Assembly (NCBI GenBank): GCA_045106765.1
Contig: JBGCFD010000045.1
Span: 31,530 to 95,529, forward strand
Direction: 5' to 3'
DNA: 64,000 bases
DNA from: CAJQQY01 sp045106765
GTDB lineage: Bacteria > Bacteroidota > Bacteroidia > Chitinophagales > Saprospiraceae
The translations under genes and the position numbers were made by a program. Shown in pieces: positions 18,656 to 28,729 of this stretch; positions within the stretch are counted from its first letter, which is position 1, and each line of letters begins with the position of its first letter. The notes under the pieces were generated by a model. The model was not told where the DNA came from and ran no database searches. It saw nothing but the letters and a program-made list of their open reading frames with translations.

Positions 18656-19156
18656 TTATTCTTCTTCATCCATTAAATAAACCTCCAAAGGATCTTCACA
18701 ATTTAAATATAATTCTTCGATAGTTAAGTTGAAAGTTGGATGTGAAAAATCTCCCGCAATTTCCATCAAAGGTATTAAAACAAACATACGTTCATGACAA
18801 TGAGGGTGTGGGATTTTTAATTTTTCACTTGAGAATGTAGTATCACCAAAAAATAAAATATCAATATCAATGATTCGCTCATGCCATTTTTTATTTTCCT
18901 GGCGACCGATTTCTTTCTCAATTTTTTTGATATGAAAAAGTACTTCCTCAGGCACTAATTCTGTTTGGACTTCCAGCGCTTGATTGATAAAATCAGGTTG
19001 ATCCTTCATGCCCCAAGCTTGTGTTTCATACAAACGAGATTGGTTTGAAATTTTTCCGACCTGCTTTTCCAGCATTTCACAAGCTTTCACTAAATGGGAG
19101 ATTCTATCTCCTAAATTACTGCCAGTATGAAGATAAATCGTTTGTTTTTTTGCCAT
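18656..19156 (-). CDS. folK: 2-amino-4-hydroxy-6-hydroxymethyldihydropteridine pyrophosphokinase (HPPK)
   Basis: 166 residues, standard for HPPK. Motifs: HTGSNLGDR at the start, SRLYETQAWG (pterin loop), QPDFINQALEVQT, RIIDIDILFFGD with the metal-binding Asp pair, and IPHPHCHERMFVLIPLMEIA. It transfers pyrophosphate from ATP to 6-hydroxymethyl-dihydropterin in folate synthesis. First gene of a probable folK-dNK transcript; a TACCTTTG -7 element lies about 50 bp upstream. Confidence 0.96.
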   Translation of the reverse strand: MAKKQTIYLHTGSNLGDRISHLVKACEMLEKQVGKISNQSRLYETQAWGMKDQPDFINQALEVQTELVPEEVLFHIKKIEKEIGRQENKKWHERIIDIDILFFGDTTFSSEKLKIPHPHCHERMFVLIPLMEIAGDFSHPTFNLTIEELYLNCEDPLEVYLMDEEE

Positions 19157-19206
19157 GCTAATTATGAAAAATTAGTTATTTAAATTGGTCATAAAATCCA
19201 ATATTA

Positions 19207-19214
19207 CAAAGGTA
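19207..19214 (-). promoter_or_regulatory. Bacteroidota-type -7 element (TACCTTTG) upstream of folK
   Basis: On the minus strand TACCTTTG fits TAnnTTTG exactly and lies 51 bp before the folK start. The -33 TTTG is not obvious. Placement supports it as the folK promoter. Confidence 0.45.
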
Positions 19215-19409
19215 AAATTTGAACTAAGGATTCTTTAATTTTTTGATAAAATATTTCAGATAAACGTATTTCGAACCTTCGGCTTCGGTAGAGCCAATCT
19301 TTGAAATAAGCGTTTCGAAGTTCATTCTCCCAAATGTTAAAGTTTTAAATTTATTTGTAAAAAAAGACCGATTGGTTTATTTTTGATAAAAATTAATAAA
19401 ACAACTACA

Positions 19410-19970
19410 ATGGAACTATCGAAAACAATCTACTCGAAAAGCGAAATTATCCAATCGCTACAAGCAAGTTTTGACCAAGTAACTGCTTGTGTTACATCCA
19501 CTCCTGACGAAATCTTTTATAATAAAAAAGATGGCAAATGGTCAGTTGCTGAAAATTTTAGCCATTTGATTCAATCGACGAAGCCATTAGCTTCTGTCTT
19601 GAAAAAAAATAAACTCTTCCTTTTAGCATTTGGAGTTTCATTTAGTGGTTCGGATAAATTTGAAACCTTGCGATCTAATTATCTTTTAAAATTAAGTCAA
19701 GGATTAGCACCTCGAAACGGAGGAGGTTTTATTTCCAAAAACGTTGAATCAACCTCCAAAGAAATTTTTTTAGAAAATTGGAATTTGATAGGCAGTAAAT
19801 TTCCCAGTCGAATTGATCAATGGTCTGAAAATAACCTAGATCGATTCAAATTACCACACCCACTTTTAGGAAAATTAACTGTTCGAGAAATGTTGTTTTT
19901 TACTGTTTTTCATAATGAACATCACCTACGAACGATGAAGTTACTGAATGAAAGTTTTCAAAAAATCTAA
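19410..19970 (+). CDS. DinB-superfamily protein (DinB_2-like)
   Basis: 186 residues from ATG 19410 (MELSKTIYSK); the upstream TTG at 19383 is less likely. WSVAENFSHLIQST near 44-57 provides the first metal His, and FHNEHHLRTM near 168-177 the C-terminal pair, the usual three-His arrangement of the four-helix DinB/YfiT fold. Members include thiol-dependent transferases (bacillithiol, mycothiol) and many of unknown role. The next gene, 26 bp on, is a second DinB-superfamily protein, so they form an operon. Confidence 0.82.
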   Translation: MELSKTIYSKSEIIQSLQASFDQVTACVTSTPDEIFYNKKDGKWSVAENFSHLIQSTKPLASVLKKNKLFLLAFGVSFSGSDKFETLRSNYLLKLSQGLAPRNGGGFISKNVESTSKEIFLENWNLIGSKFPSRIDQWSENNLDRFKLPHPLLGKLTVREMLFFTVFHNEHHLRTMKLLNESFQKI

Positions 19971-19996
19971 TTTTAAATATTTGTAAAAGGATTGTT

Positions 19997-20581
19997 ATGG
20001 AAAATGTTTTTTTGATTTCAACTCGGAAGCAATTTGAATATTATAAAATGTTGGGGGAACGCACTTTTGCACAACTTAACGATGAAGATTTGTTTTGGCA
20101 GTACAATGATGAGAGTAATTCAATTGCGATTATTGTTAAACACATGTGGGGTAATATGTTGTCTCGATGGACAGATTTTTTGACGACGGATGGAGAGAAA
20201 GAATGGCGAAACCGAGAAGCAGAATTCGATGCTGATATTAAAGATGTAAATGAATTGTTAGAAAAATGGGAAGCTGGTTGGACTTGTCTTTTTATTGCAC
20301 TAGATTCAGTTAATAAAGACAACTTTGAGCAACAAGTTTTTATCAGAAATCAAGCTCATTCTATCGTCGAGGCTGTTAATCGGCAACTTGCACATTATTC
20401 TTATCATGTAGGTCAAATCGTCTATATTGGGCGAATGTTGAAAGGAGATGATTGGAAAAGCCTTTCCATCGCACGAGGAAAATCGAAAGAATTTAATGAG
20501 AAAAAATTCTCAGAACCTACCCGAAACGATCACTTTACAACTGAATTTTTGGATGGAACTTTTTATGATGAAAAAGAATAA
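19997..20581 (+). CDS. DUF1572 / DinB-superfamily protein
   Basis: 194 residues. SNSIAIIVKHMWGNMLSRW near 40-58, and RQLAHYSYHVGQIVYIGRML near 129-148, hold the three conserved His of DUF1572, a DinB relative. Four-helix bundle predicted. Function unknown; S-transferase-like chemistry is a family-level guess. Second gene of a two-gene unit; paralogy with the upstream gene is only at superfamily level. Confidence 0.85.
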   Translation: MENVFLISTRKQFEYYKMLGERTFAQLNDEDLFWQYNDESNSIAIIVKHMWGNMLSRWTDFLTTDGEKEWRNREAEFDADIKDVNELLEKWEAGWTCLFIALDSVNKDNFEQQVFIRNQAHSIVEAVNRQLAHYSYHVGQIVYIGRMLKGDDWKSLSIARGKSKEFNEKKFSEPTRNDHFTTEFLDGTFYDEKE

Positions 20582-20786
20582 TAACAGTTAATGTCAGGTG
20601 CAAAATAACGAGAAAATTAATCATTAATAGTTAACCATTAACCGTGAAAAAAAACTCCTCTGACCTTTTTGAAAAGACAAAAAGGAGCTTTAAGGAAGCA
20701 TAAAAAAAGTCCTCTTCAAAATCGTAAATTCAGGTGAGTTTATTTTTTTTGGAGAGGTAGAGGATTTATTTTGTATAAAAAAGCTA

Positions 20787-21422
20787 ATGTCAAACGTAAA
20801 TCTAATTATGAAGAAATCAGAAAAAACAAGACGATTAATTGTTGAAAAGTCAGCGTCTCTTTTTAATCAAAAGGGATTTGCAGGAACATCTATTCAGGAT
20901 ATTATGGCTGCAACTGGTTTGACTAAAGGAGGAATTTATGGCAACTTCAAAAAGGAAGGAGGCGACAAAAAAGGGGTGAAAGAAGAAATCGCTTTGGCAG
21001 CTTTTCAATATGCTGTAAAAGTAGTCAATGAAGAAGTTCGGAAAAGAACATTTGTCATCGAAAACTCTATCGATAAATTAAAAGCCGTGGTTTATTTTTA
21101 TAAAGAACGAGTAATGAATCCACCGGTGGAAGGTGGATGTCCTTTATTAAATACTTCGATTGATGCAGATGATACGAATCCTGCTTTGCAAAAAAAAGTA
21201 TTGAAATCAATTGAATATTGGCAACAAAGAATTATTACAACTTTGGAAAAAGGAAAGAAAGAAGGAGAGGTTAAAAAAGAAGTGAAGTCGGAAGATTTTG
21301 CGACTCTTTTTATAGGAACATTAGAAGGAGGAATTTTGATGTCTCGAATATTTAAAGATAATCATCATTTTGATTTGATGGCAGATCAATTAATTAAGTT
21401 AATCGATGATTTAAAAAAATAA
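20787..21422 (+). CDS. TetR/AcrR-family transcriptional regulator
   Basis: 211 residues from ATG 20787; ATG 20808 (MKKSEKTRRLIVEKSA) is an equally good start. HTH at about 30-55: FNQKGFAGTSIQDIMAATGL then TKGGIYGNFKKEG. The C-terminal domain carries GGCPLLNTSIDADDTNPAL, a signature of the YxaF/LmrA-like group. The alpha/beta hydrolase gene follows 72 bp downstream on the same strand and is the likely target or co-operonic partner. Confidence 0.92.
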   Translation: MSNVNLIMKKSEKTRRLIVEKSASLFNQKGFAGTSIQDIMAATGLTKGGIYGNFKKEGGDKKGVKEEIALAAFQYAVKVVNEEVRKRTFVIENSIDKLKAVVYFYKERVMNPPVEGGCPLLNTSIDADDTNPALQKKVLKSIEYWQQRIITTLEKGKKEGEVKKEVKSEDFATLFIGTLEGGILMSRIFKDNHHFDLMADQLIKLIDDLKK

Positions 21423-21494
21423 AATTATCACAACATTCGTAAAACGTCTAACGTCCAACAATTTAAGACCGTTTGGTTTAAAAATATATATAAC

Positions 21495-22400
21495 ATGACT
21501 ACTACATTTAATGTGATTATACCAAGAAAACCAATGCCTAAACTTCGGAAGCCTGAGCATCCTGCTTTGCCATTAAAGATGATGCAATTTGCTTTTGGTA
21601 CCTTAGGAAGAGTTTTTCCAAGATGGTTTGCAAGTTTAGCTTTTCGTTTTTTTGCGATGCCTCAGAATCGAGCTAAACATAAAATATCAGATAAGGTGAT
21701 TGAACGAGCTAATATTTCTGAAATTTTGGTGGGAAAAAATATGCTTAAAACTTACGAGTGGGGAGAAGGAGACAAAACAATTTTACTGGTTCATGGATGG
21801 CAATCACGTGGAACAGCTCTACGATCTTTTGTTCCTAAATTGAATGAGGCAGGATTTCGAGTAGTGGCTTTTGATGCACCTGCGCATGGAGATTCAAGTG
21901 GAAAAAGAGCTGACTTAGTTGGATATGGAGGTGCGGTAAAAGCACTTTATCATAAATATGAAAATGTGAGTGGTGTAATTTGTCATTCTTTTGGAGGAGC
22001 AGCTGCAGCCTATGCGATGTACAAATTGGATCCTTCGATTGAGTTGGAAAGGTTTGTCATGATTGGAACACCTTCTGCTTTTTCCTATCCAGTTTATAAT
22101 GGATTAAGGACGATGAATGCACCTCCAATGGTTCGAAAATATTTTATTGAAAAATTAGAAAGTGCATCAGGAATGGAATTAGAGAAAACTAATTTTGAAT
22201 TTTTAAATCCTTTTTTGAAAATAGAAAAAGCATTAATTGTACACGATAAGCAAGATGAGCAGGTAGATTTTGCGGAGGCTGAAAAGACGGTGAAGCATTG
22301 GAAAAATGCAGAGTTGCAAGCAACGGATGGATTTGGTCATTTCCACTTGATTAAAAGCCCGGAGGTGATAGAAAGGGTGGTGGATTTTATTGCCAATTAG
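21495..22400 (+). CDS. Alpha/beta hydrolase
   Basis: 301 residues. Oxyanion strand ILLVHGWQSRG at 97-106, nucleophile elbow CHSFGG with Ser165, acid in VHDKQDEQ (D251 or D254) and His282/284 in GFGHFHL. The first ~85 residues are an extra N-terminal region with basic and aromatic residues. Likely controlled by the adjacent TetR repressor, as is common for hydrolases that remove the inducer; substrate unknown. Confidence 0.88.
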   Translation: MTTTFNVIIPRKPMPKLRKPEHPALPLKMMQFAFGTLGRVFPRWFASLAFRFFAMPQNRAKHKISDKVIERANISEILVGKNMLKTYEWGEGDKTILLVHGWQSRGTALRSFVPKLNEAGFRVVAFDAPAHGDSSGKRADLVGYGGAVKALYHKYENVSGVICHSFGGAAAAYAMYKLDPSIELERFVMIGTPSAFSYPVYNGLRTMNAPPMVRKYFIEKLESASGMELEKTNFEFLNPFLKIEKALIVHDKQDEQVDFAEAEKTVKHWKNAELQATDGFGHFHLIKSPEVIERVVDFIAN

Positions 22401-22583
22401 GTATCTGATACTTATTTTAAAATTGAGATTTTCGTTTCTAATATAGTTGATCTGGTTGCGATGAGGAGAAAAAGCAAACTCGAAAACTGCTTTTTTGATT
22501 GTTGAGTTTTAACCAACTTTCCAAAATCAAATGAAGTGGTTTTGTTTTTTTGAGTTGTTGCAATCAGACTTTTTCTAAAATTT

Positions 22584-24092
22584 ATGAATCAAATACTTCA
22601 ACTTTTACCTCAAAGAAAAGAAGTTTGTTTTGTTGTAAAACAAGCTTTCTCCAAGTCGTTTTGTGAGCAATTAATTTTGCAAAAAAAACATTCTTTTCAA
22701 AGTGCTCAATCTCATTACCCAACTTCTTATCGCAATAATGAAAGGCAAATTCTCGATAATCAAATTTTAGCTGAGAAGTTATTTTTAAAAATAAAAAATT
22801 ATGTTCCGCTTCAAATTGAAATAGAAGGCATAGCAAAAGAAGAAAAAGGATCATGGAATTTGAGGCAATTAAATGATAGAATTCGAATCTGCCGATATTT
22901 GCCAGGACAATATTTTAATAAACATTTGGATGGAGTTCATTTTCGATCAAAAGAATTGCAATCGAAATTAACCTTTATGGTTTATTTAAATAGTGCGAGT
23001 GAGTATCAAGGTGGAAGAACACTTTTTTTTGATTCAAAAGAGGACGATTCGGTCATTCAATCTTTTCTTCCCGAAGAGGGAGATTTGATTATTTTCGATC
23101 ATAATCTTTGGCATTCGGGAGAAGAAGTTTTGAGTGGGGAGAAATATATTTTGCGAAGCGATATCTTATATCAAAAAAACGAAAGTGAAACCGATAAAAA
23201 TAATGGTGCTTTTTCAGAAGGTCATTTAGGTTATATCTGGTCGATAATAAGATTTAATAACAATATACTTACGGCCGGTCGAGATCGGTTAATAAAAGTT
23301 TGGAATACTTCAACGGAACAAAAAGTGGATGAATTTTTAAGTCACGAAAATTCGATTTTTGCCTTACTGAAACTCAACGATCAAACTTTGCTGAGTGCAT
23401 CTAGAGATCAATTAATTAAGTTTTGGAAAAAAGAAAATGGAAAATTTTTACTTCAAAAAGATATTGAAATTCACAAAGCTACAGTTTTGACTTTATGTAA
23501 AATTGATGATTCTATTTTTGTAAGTGGAGGTGGTGATGGAATAATAAATATAGTTAATGAATACGGAAATGTATTGTTACAATGGAAAGGACATGAGGAA
23601 TGGATTTGGCAAATTGTCAAAATTAGCGAGACGAAGATATGTTCAGTCGGAGAAGGTGGAATGCTTAAAATTTGGAATTATACTAATGGCGAACTGTTGG
23701 ATTCTTTCTTAATTAATTTTCCTATTAATACTATCGCTTTTGATTCGGATAGAAAAATAATTTTTATTGGAAATGCTAAAGGCGAAATTCTAAGTCTTTT
23801 TTGGAAAAGAGATCAATGCGAATTGATTTTACAAAACACCTTTCAAGCCCATCAGGGAATAATTCGTCGACTTAAAATTGTCAATGGATTTTTATTTAGT
23901 GCAGGAGAAGATTCCAAGGTGAGAATCTGGAATTACGATGAAAAAAAATGTATTCAAGAAATTAAACATGATAATTTTGTTCAGGATTTTATAATTGAAA
24001 ATGATTATTTGATCAGCGTTTCTTATGATGGACGAATTTTAAAAACAAAACTAATCGAATCATTCATTTCAATAGAAGATCCATTTTTATAG
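22584..24092 (+). CDS. 2OG-Fe(II) oxygenase fused to WD40-like propeller
   Basis: 502 residues. Residues 1-200 are a prolyl-4-hydroxylase-like double-stranded beta-helix: RICRYLPGQYFNKHLDG supplies Fe ligands His114 and Asp116, IIFDHNLWHSGE supplies His177, and KYILRSDILY supplies the 2-oxoglutarate-binding Arg191. Residues 205-495 contain about seven WD40-like blades (for example GRDRLIKVWNTSTEQ, GGMLKIWNYTNGE, EDSKVRIWNYDEKK). No signal peptide. The propeller probably presents a protein substrate to the oxygenase; that role is inference. No cysteine-rich or T9SS tail. Confidence 0.85.
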   Translation: MNQILQLLPQRKEVCFVVKQAFSKSFCEQLILQKKHSFQSAQSHYPTSYRNNERQILDNQILAEKLFLKIKNYVPLQIEIEGIAKEEKGSWNLRQLNDRIRICRYLPGQYFNKHLDGVHFRSKELQSKLTFMVYLNSASEYQGGRTLFFDSKEDDSVIQSFLPEEGDLIIFDHNLWHSGEEVLSGEKYILRSDILYQKNESETDKNNGAFSEGHLGYIWSIIRFNNNILTAGRDRLIKVWNTSTEQKVDEFLSHENSIFALLKLNDQTLLSASRDQLIKFWKKENGKFLLQKDIEIHKATVLTLCKIDDSIFVSGGGDGIINIVNEYGNVLLQWKGHEEWIWQIVKISETKICSVGEGGMLKIWNYTNGELLDSFLINFPINTIAFDSDRKIIFIGNAKGEILSLFWKRDQCELILQNTFQAHQGIIRRLKIVNGFLFSAGEDSKVRIWNYDEKKCIQEIKHDNFVQDFIIENDYLISVSYDGRILKTKLIESFISIEDPFL

Positions 24093-24357
24093 AAATGTAT
24101 ACTACCATGCTAAAAAGATTTTTTCTCCAAAAAATTATTGCATTCCTTATTATTTATTTAGCTTTACAATCGAGTTGATTTTAACTCCTTATTTCCCACA
24201 TCTTTTACTGGATACTCAAATTGAAATATCTACACATAGAGTACTCTAAAATGCTAACAATCAACAGGTTATACTTAATCAATTGAATTTATTCGATTGT
24301 GTTATTATACCTCTCAATTCCCGATTTATTTTTTTTTGAAATAAAAACTCATTATTA

Positions 24358-27300
24358 ATGAAACAGTTTTTTACCCTCTTTTGCCTATGCCTAACTATTG
24401 GTTTAACTGCACAAGTTAGCTTCAATGCTAACACACAAGTCACTCCTTACTCTGGACTTTTTAGACCAGGAGTGAATCCTTCTTTTTATCCAAATTGGAC
24501 AAGTGAGCAAGTCGCTGATGTGGCTGCTGGAAATTCACTTTATGGAATTCCAGGAGTTGGCGTTAAGACGATGCGAACTGCGATGTCTGATGATTTTGTC
24601 ACTCAATTTGGTTACGATTATTTATTGCCAACTTATGATTATTATGGAGATGTAGGTTTGACAGATTTAACGGTGATTGTTGGATTTCCACATTCTTCTC
24701 ATCAGGAACAAACGGAATATTGTCCAGGCATCCAGTCTGAAATGTTTGCTGGATTGTATGAACCAATTTGGGATGGAGGTGCAAATGGAACACCTTATAA
24801 TGATGATAATTTATTTGCTGCTTACATGCATGAAGTGGTAACTCGATATACACCTTATGTAAAATTTTGGGAAATTTGGAACGAACCAGGATTTGATTAT
24901 TCAGGTCAATGTGGATGGAGAGAACCAGGTGATCCGGTTTGTAATTGGTGGGATCAAAATCCTGATCCATGTGATAATAAATTGCGAGCACCGATTGAAA
25001 GTTATGTTCGAACACTTCGAATTGCCTATGAAATAATTAAGACCATTTCGGAAGATGATTATGTAGTTGTTGCTGGAGTTGGGTTTGATAGTTTCTTGGA
25101 TGCAATTTTGAGAAATACAGATAATCCAAATGGTGGAAATATTGCTACTGCGGAGTATCCTTTGGGAGGTGGTGCTTATTTTGATGTGATGGGATTTCAC
25201 TCTTATCCACACTTTGATGGATCGACAATTTACTATGATAATAATATTGGGGGCTTGGCTTATGAGCGTCACTCAGATCGAGCAGCTTTTGGAATTCCGT
25301 TTAAAAAAGAAGCTCGACAGAATGTTTTAAACAACTACGGTTATGATGGCGGAACTTATCCAATCAAAGGTTCTATCATTACTGAAATAAATATTCCACG
25401 AGATCCTGTCGGAGGACAATGGATTGGTTCGGAGGAAGCTCAGAAAAATTATATTATCAAAGCTGTCGTCAATGCGATGAAAGAAAATGTATCTCAAATT
25501 CATGTTTTCCGATTGGGAGAACGAGAATATTTTGGTACAGCTAATAATGGGCAAACTGGAAATCCAGAATTTAACTTGATGGGATTATATCAACGGATGG
25601 ATGATATTCAACCCTATGAACAAATTATAAACATCGAAGGGATGGCTTATAAAACGGCTTCTGATTGTTTATTCGGAACTACTTTCGATCAGGCAAAAAC
25701 AGATGAAATGAATCTGTCAGCAGATTTGGATGGAGGAGCATTCTTGCAACCGAATGGAGAATATGTTTATGTTGTTTGGGCAAAAACGACCATAGATTTA
25801 TCAGAGTCAGCAAGTGGAACTTATTCATTTCCAGCAAGTTTTGAATTGAATAATGTTTGGAAAAAAGAATGGGATTTTTCTCAAAACTTTGCAACAGGAC
25901 AAATTAGTTCGACGAATATTCCATTGAACGCTACACCTATATTTTTGACCAAAAATGAATTTGTCCCACCAGCAACGATCATTTTAAATTGCCCTGATGA
26001 CTTAACTGTTTTTGCTCCGCAAAATGCGAGTGGAATGATGGTGAATTATGATCAACCTGATGTTTCGACGACTTGTGATGCTGGTTTGAATTTAAGTTTG
26101 ACTGGAGGATTGGCAAGTGGAAGTATTTTTCCAATCGGAACTTCAGAGGTAGAATATGAAGCAACAGATGATTGTGGTAATGTAGTGATTTGTAGTTTTT
26201 CAGTTACCGTTCAAGCTCCAATTGGAGGCTGTCCAGATGAAGTAGCTGGGTTTACTTTACTAGGAGAATTTGAAGGGCATAAATATTTTATTTCTGATGA
26301 AGTTGGTCGACCTGCTGAGGCACAAGTTGCTGCGCAAACAGTTGGAGGACATTTAGCTGTCATCAATTCTGCTGAAGAAAATAATTATATCCAATCGAAT
26401 ATTTCTGAATTGGTTTATATCGGACTGAATGATGCAACTACAGAAGGAACAATGGAATGGGTGAATGGTGAGCCATTGTCATTTACGAATTATGATCCAT
26501 GTGCGTTTTGTAATCCTAATTCAGATGATGATGATTATGTGGTAATGCACTCATGGAATGGTGGTTGGAGTTTTTCTAATCAATTTAATAAGCGATTGTA
26601 TGTGATTGAATTTTCATGTGATGGTGGAACAGGATCGAGTGTAACCATAAATTGTCCTAGTGATATAACTGCAACTATACCTGATGGGCAATCAACTGTT
26701 TCAGTCAATTATGATATCCCAACAGGAACAACAACTTGTCCTGACGGAGGTTTAGATATAAATATTTCAGGAACTGGAGGACCAACTGCTGGAGGAATTT
26801 CTTTGAGTGCTGGAATTTATGAAGTGTCTTGGACGGCGACTGATGCTTGTGGTAATGAAGCCACTTGTAATTTTACGATTACAGTTGAAGCAGGAAATAC
26901 AGGAGGAGGAGACTGTCCTGATGAGATTACTGGCTTTACTGTTTTAGGAGAATTTGGAGATAGTAAATATTATATTTCGAACGATGTTTCAAGACCAGTA
27001 GATGCACAAGCAGTAGCAGAATTGGAAGGTGGATATTTAGCAGTTATTAGCTCACAAGAAGAAAATGATTTTATCCAACAAAATATTTCCGAAATGACTT
27101 ATATCGGATTGAATGATTTTGATGTGGAAGGAAATCTTGTTTGGGTGAATGGGGAAGCACTAACTTATGACAATATTAATCCATGTGGATTTTGTAATGA
27201 AAATTCTGACGATATGGATTTTGTGATTATGGCACCTTGGGATGGCGCATGGAGTTTTTCTAATTTTTATAATAATAGAAAATATGTGATGGAAATTCCT

Positions 27301-28584
27301 TGTGGAAATACAGGAAGTGGTTTACAAATTTCAAATTGTAATCCTGATATTTATTTAGATGGATTAGCGATCAATGATTTTACTGCAATGACAGATTGGA
27401 CCGTTCCAACTGCGACAACTGATTGTCCAGATGGAGGAGTAACGATTACTCAAGTAGCTGGACCAACATTAGGAAGTGGGTTTGAATTTTTCCCAGTACC
27501 AAGTGGAACTCCAATCGTATATGAAATTACTGATGCTTGTGGAAATTCAGACTTTTGTATTACTTATGTTTATGTTGATCCTGAAGCTCCTCAATATAAC
27601 TGTCCAGCAGATATTACGGTGACAGCCACATCATCAACAGGTGCAATTGTCACTTATGATGATCCTACTTTAATTTCATATTGTACGGCTGATTTAGCCA
27701 ATTATAATGTGATAAGTGGTTTGGTTAGTGGATCTGAATTTCCTATAGGGACGACAACTGTTCAGCTTTCAAATATATTACTAGGTGGTGCAGCTTATTG
27801 TTTGTATGAGGAATTTTGTTCGTTTACAGTTACGGTAGAATCTCAAGGAGGTGATTGCCCAGACAATTTACCGGGGCATTCTTACTTAGGTGAATTTAAT
27901 GGAAGTGCTTATTTCCTTTCGGATGATGTAGCTCGGGCAGAAGATGCAGAGATGATTGCTCAAGGAGTAGGAGGACATTTAGTAACGATTGGTTCACAAT
28001 CAGAAAATGATTTTTTACAACCATTTATTTCAGGGGTAGTTTATATTGGATTGAATGATGCGACGACAGAAGGAACGTTGGAATGGTTTAGTGGAGAAGC
28101 TGTCAATTATACTAATTTTGATATTTGTGGATTTTGTAATGCCAATGCAGACGATCAAGATTATGCTGTGATGCATAGTTGGAATGGAGGATGGAGTTGG
28201 AGTAACTTCTGGAATCAACGCCAATATATTGTGGAGGTTCCTTGTTTACCTGATTTCAATAATGGTGCTTCGCAAGGTTTTGTTGTCAATAACAATGCTC
28301 TTACAAATGAGGATTTGAAGAAACCAACTCTTGAAAATTTAGTTCCAAATCCTGCGTCAGAATATATTTTTGTAAAAATAAATTCACAAAAAGAGGAATT
28401 GGTTAATATCCAAATTTTTGATGCTAGAGGTACTTTGGTGAAAATTGTTTCGGCTAGTTTACACCAAGGTTTAGTTTTTACCGAAATAGAAATTACTGAT
28501 TTGCCTAATGGTTTATATTTTGTAAAAATACCAGAAGGACAGAAGAAGCATTCTCAAATGAAATTTGTGAAGCAAAATAAATAA
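24358..28584 (+). CDS. Secreted glycosidase-like / HYR / C-type-lectin-like protein, T9SS cargo (1)
   Basis: 1408 residues with a signal peptide (to LTAQ). Residues 20-540: TIM-barrel glycosidase-like module with FWEIWNEPGFDYSG (acid/base Glu176) and SIITEINIPRDP (probable nucleophile Glu343), the two-Glu layout of clan GH-A. Then HYR-type beta domains at about 540-620, 760-845, 990-1078 and 1080-1160, interleaved with C-type-lectin-like domains at about 624-755, 854-981 and 1166-1296 (YIGLND, W..GE/EP, FCN.N..D.D). C-terminal T9SS sorting domain from 1320 (LENLVPNPASEYIFVK). The lectin-like modules lack the canonical disulfide pattern and use CxFC. Predicted to be exported across the outer membrane and to bind and cleave a polysaccharide; the sugar is unknown. 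Tandem paralogue downstream. Confidence 0.85.
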   Translation: MKQFFTLFCLCLTIGLTAQVSFNANTQVTPYSGLFRPGVNPSFYPNWTSEQVADVAAGNSLYGIPGVGVKTMRTAMSDDFVTQFGYDYLLPTYDYYGDVGLTDLTVIVGFPHSSHQEQTEYCPGIQSEMFAGLYEPIWDGGANGTPYNDDNLFAAYMHEVVTRYTPYVKFWEIWNEPGFDYSGQCGWREPGDPVCNWWDQNPDPCDNKLRAPIESYVRTLRIAYEIIKTISEDDYVVVAGVGFDSFLDAILRNTDNPNGGNIATAEYPLGGGAYFDVMGFHSYPHFDGSTIYYDNNIGGLAYERHSDRAAFGIPFKKEARQNVLNNYGYDGGTYPIKGSIITEINIPRDPVGGQWIGSEEAQKNYIIKAVVNAMKENVSQIHVFRLGEREYFGTANNGQTGNPEFNLMGLYQRMDDIQPYEQIINIEGMAYKTASDCLFGTTFDQAKTDEMNLSADLDGGAFLQPNGEYVYVVWAKTTIDLSESASGTYSFPASFELNNVWKKEWDFSQNFATGQISSTNIPLNATPIFLTKNEFVPPATIILNCPDDLTVFAPQNASGMMVNYDQPDVSTTCDAGLNLSLTGGLASGSIFPIGTSEVEYEATDDCGNVVICSFSVTVQAPIGGCPDEVAGFTLLGEFEGHKYFISDEVGRPAEAQVAAQTVGGHLAVINSAEENNYIQSNISELVYIGLNDATTEGTMEWVNGEPLSFTNYDPCAFCNPNSDDDDYVVMHSWNGGWSFSNQFNKRLYVIEFSCDGGTGSSVTINCPSDITATIPDGQSTVSVNYDIPTGTTTCPDGGLDINISGTGGPTAGGISLSAGIYEVSWTATDACGNEATCNFTITVEAGNTGGGDCPDEITGFTVLGEFGDSKYYISNDVSRPVDAQAVAELEGGYLAVISSQEENDFIQQNISEMTYIGLNDFDVEGNLVWVNGEALTYDNINPCGFCNENSDDMDFVIMAPWDGAWSFSNFYNNRKYVMEIPCGNTGSGLQISNCNPDIYLDGLAINDFTAMTDWTVPTATTDCPDGGVTITQVAGPTLGSGFEFFPVPSGTPIVYEITDACGNSDFCITYVYVDPEAPQYNCPADITVTATSSTGAIVTYDDPTLISYCTADLANYNVISGLVSGSEFPIGTTTVQLSNILLGGAAYCLYEEFCSFTVTVESQGGDCPDNLPGHSYLGEFNGSAYFLSDDVARAEDAEMIAQGVGGHLVTIGSQSENDFLQPFISGVVYIGLNDATTEGTLEWFSGEAVNYTNFDICGFCNANADDQDYAVMHSWNGGWSWSNFWNQRQYIVEVPCLPDFNNGASQGFVVNNNALTNEDLKKPTLENLVPNPASEYIFVKINSQKEELVNIQIFDARGTLVKIVSASLHQGLVFTEIEITDLPNGLYFVKIPEGQKKHSQMKFVKQNK

Positions 28585-28604
28585 AAATTAATTTGATCTT
28601 TCTG

Positions 28605-28673
28605 CCACATAGGTACATAAGAATGTATAGGTTATTTTAAGGAAAAAACTATACAAATTATGTACCTATGTGG
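28605..28673. repeat. CACATAGG hairpin, copy B
   Basis: Arms CCACATAGGTACATAA and its complement TTATGTACCTATGTGG, 21 bp after the stop of the first giant gene. It uses GTAC where the other copies have GGCAC, with a matching change in both arms, so the stem is preserved. It lacks the flanking segments of copies A and E. Possible terminator or RNA-end structure. Confidence 0.75.
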
Positions 28674-28729
28674 TTTTATTTTATTTGATAAAAAAGAAAT
28701 CATGCAATCGATTTGTAAAATTATACACC

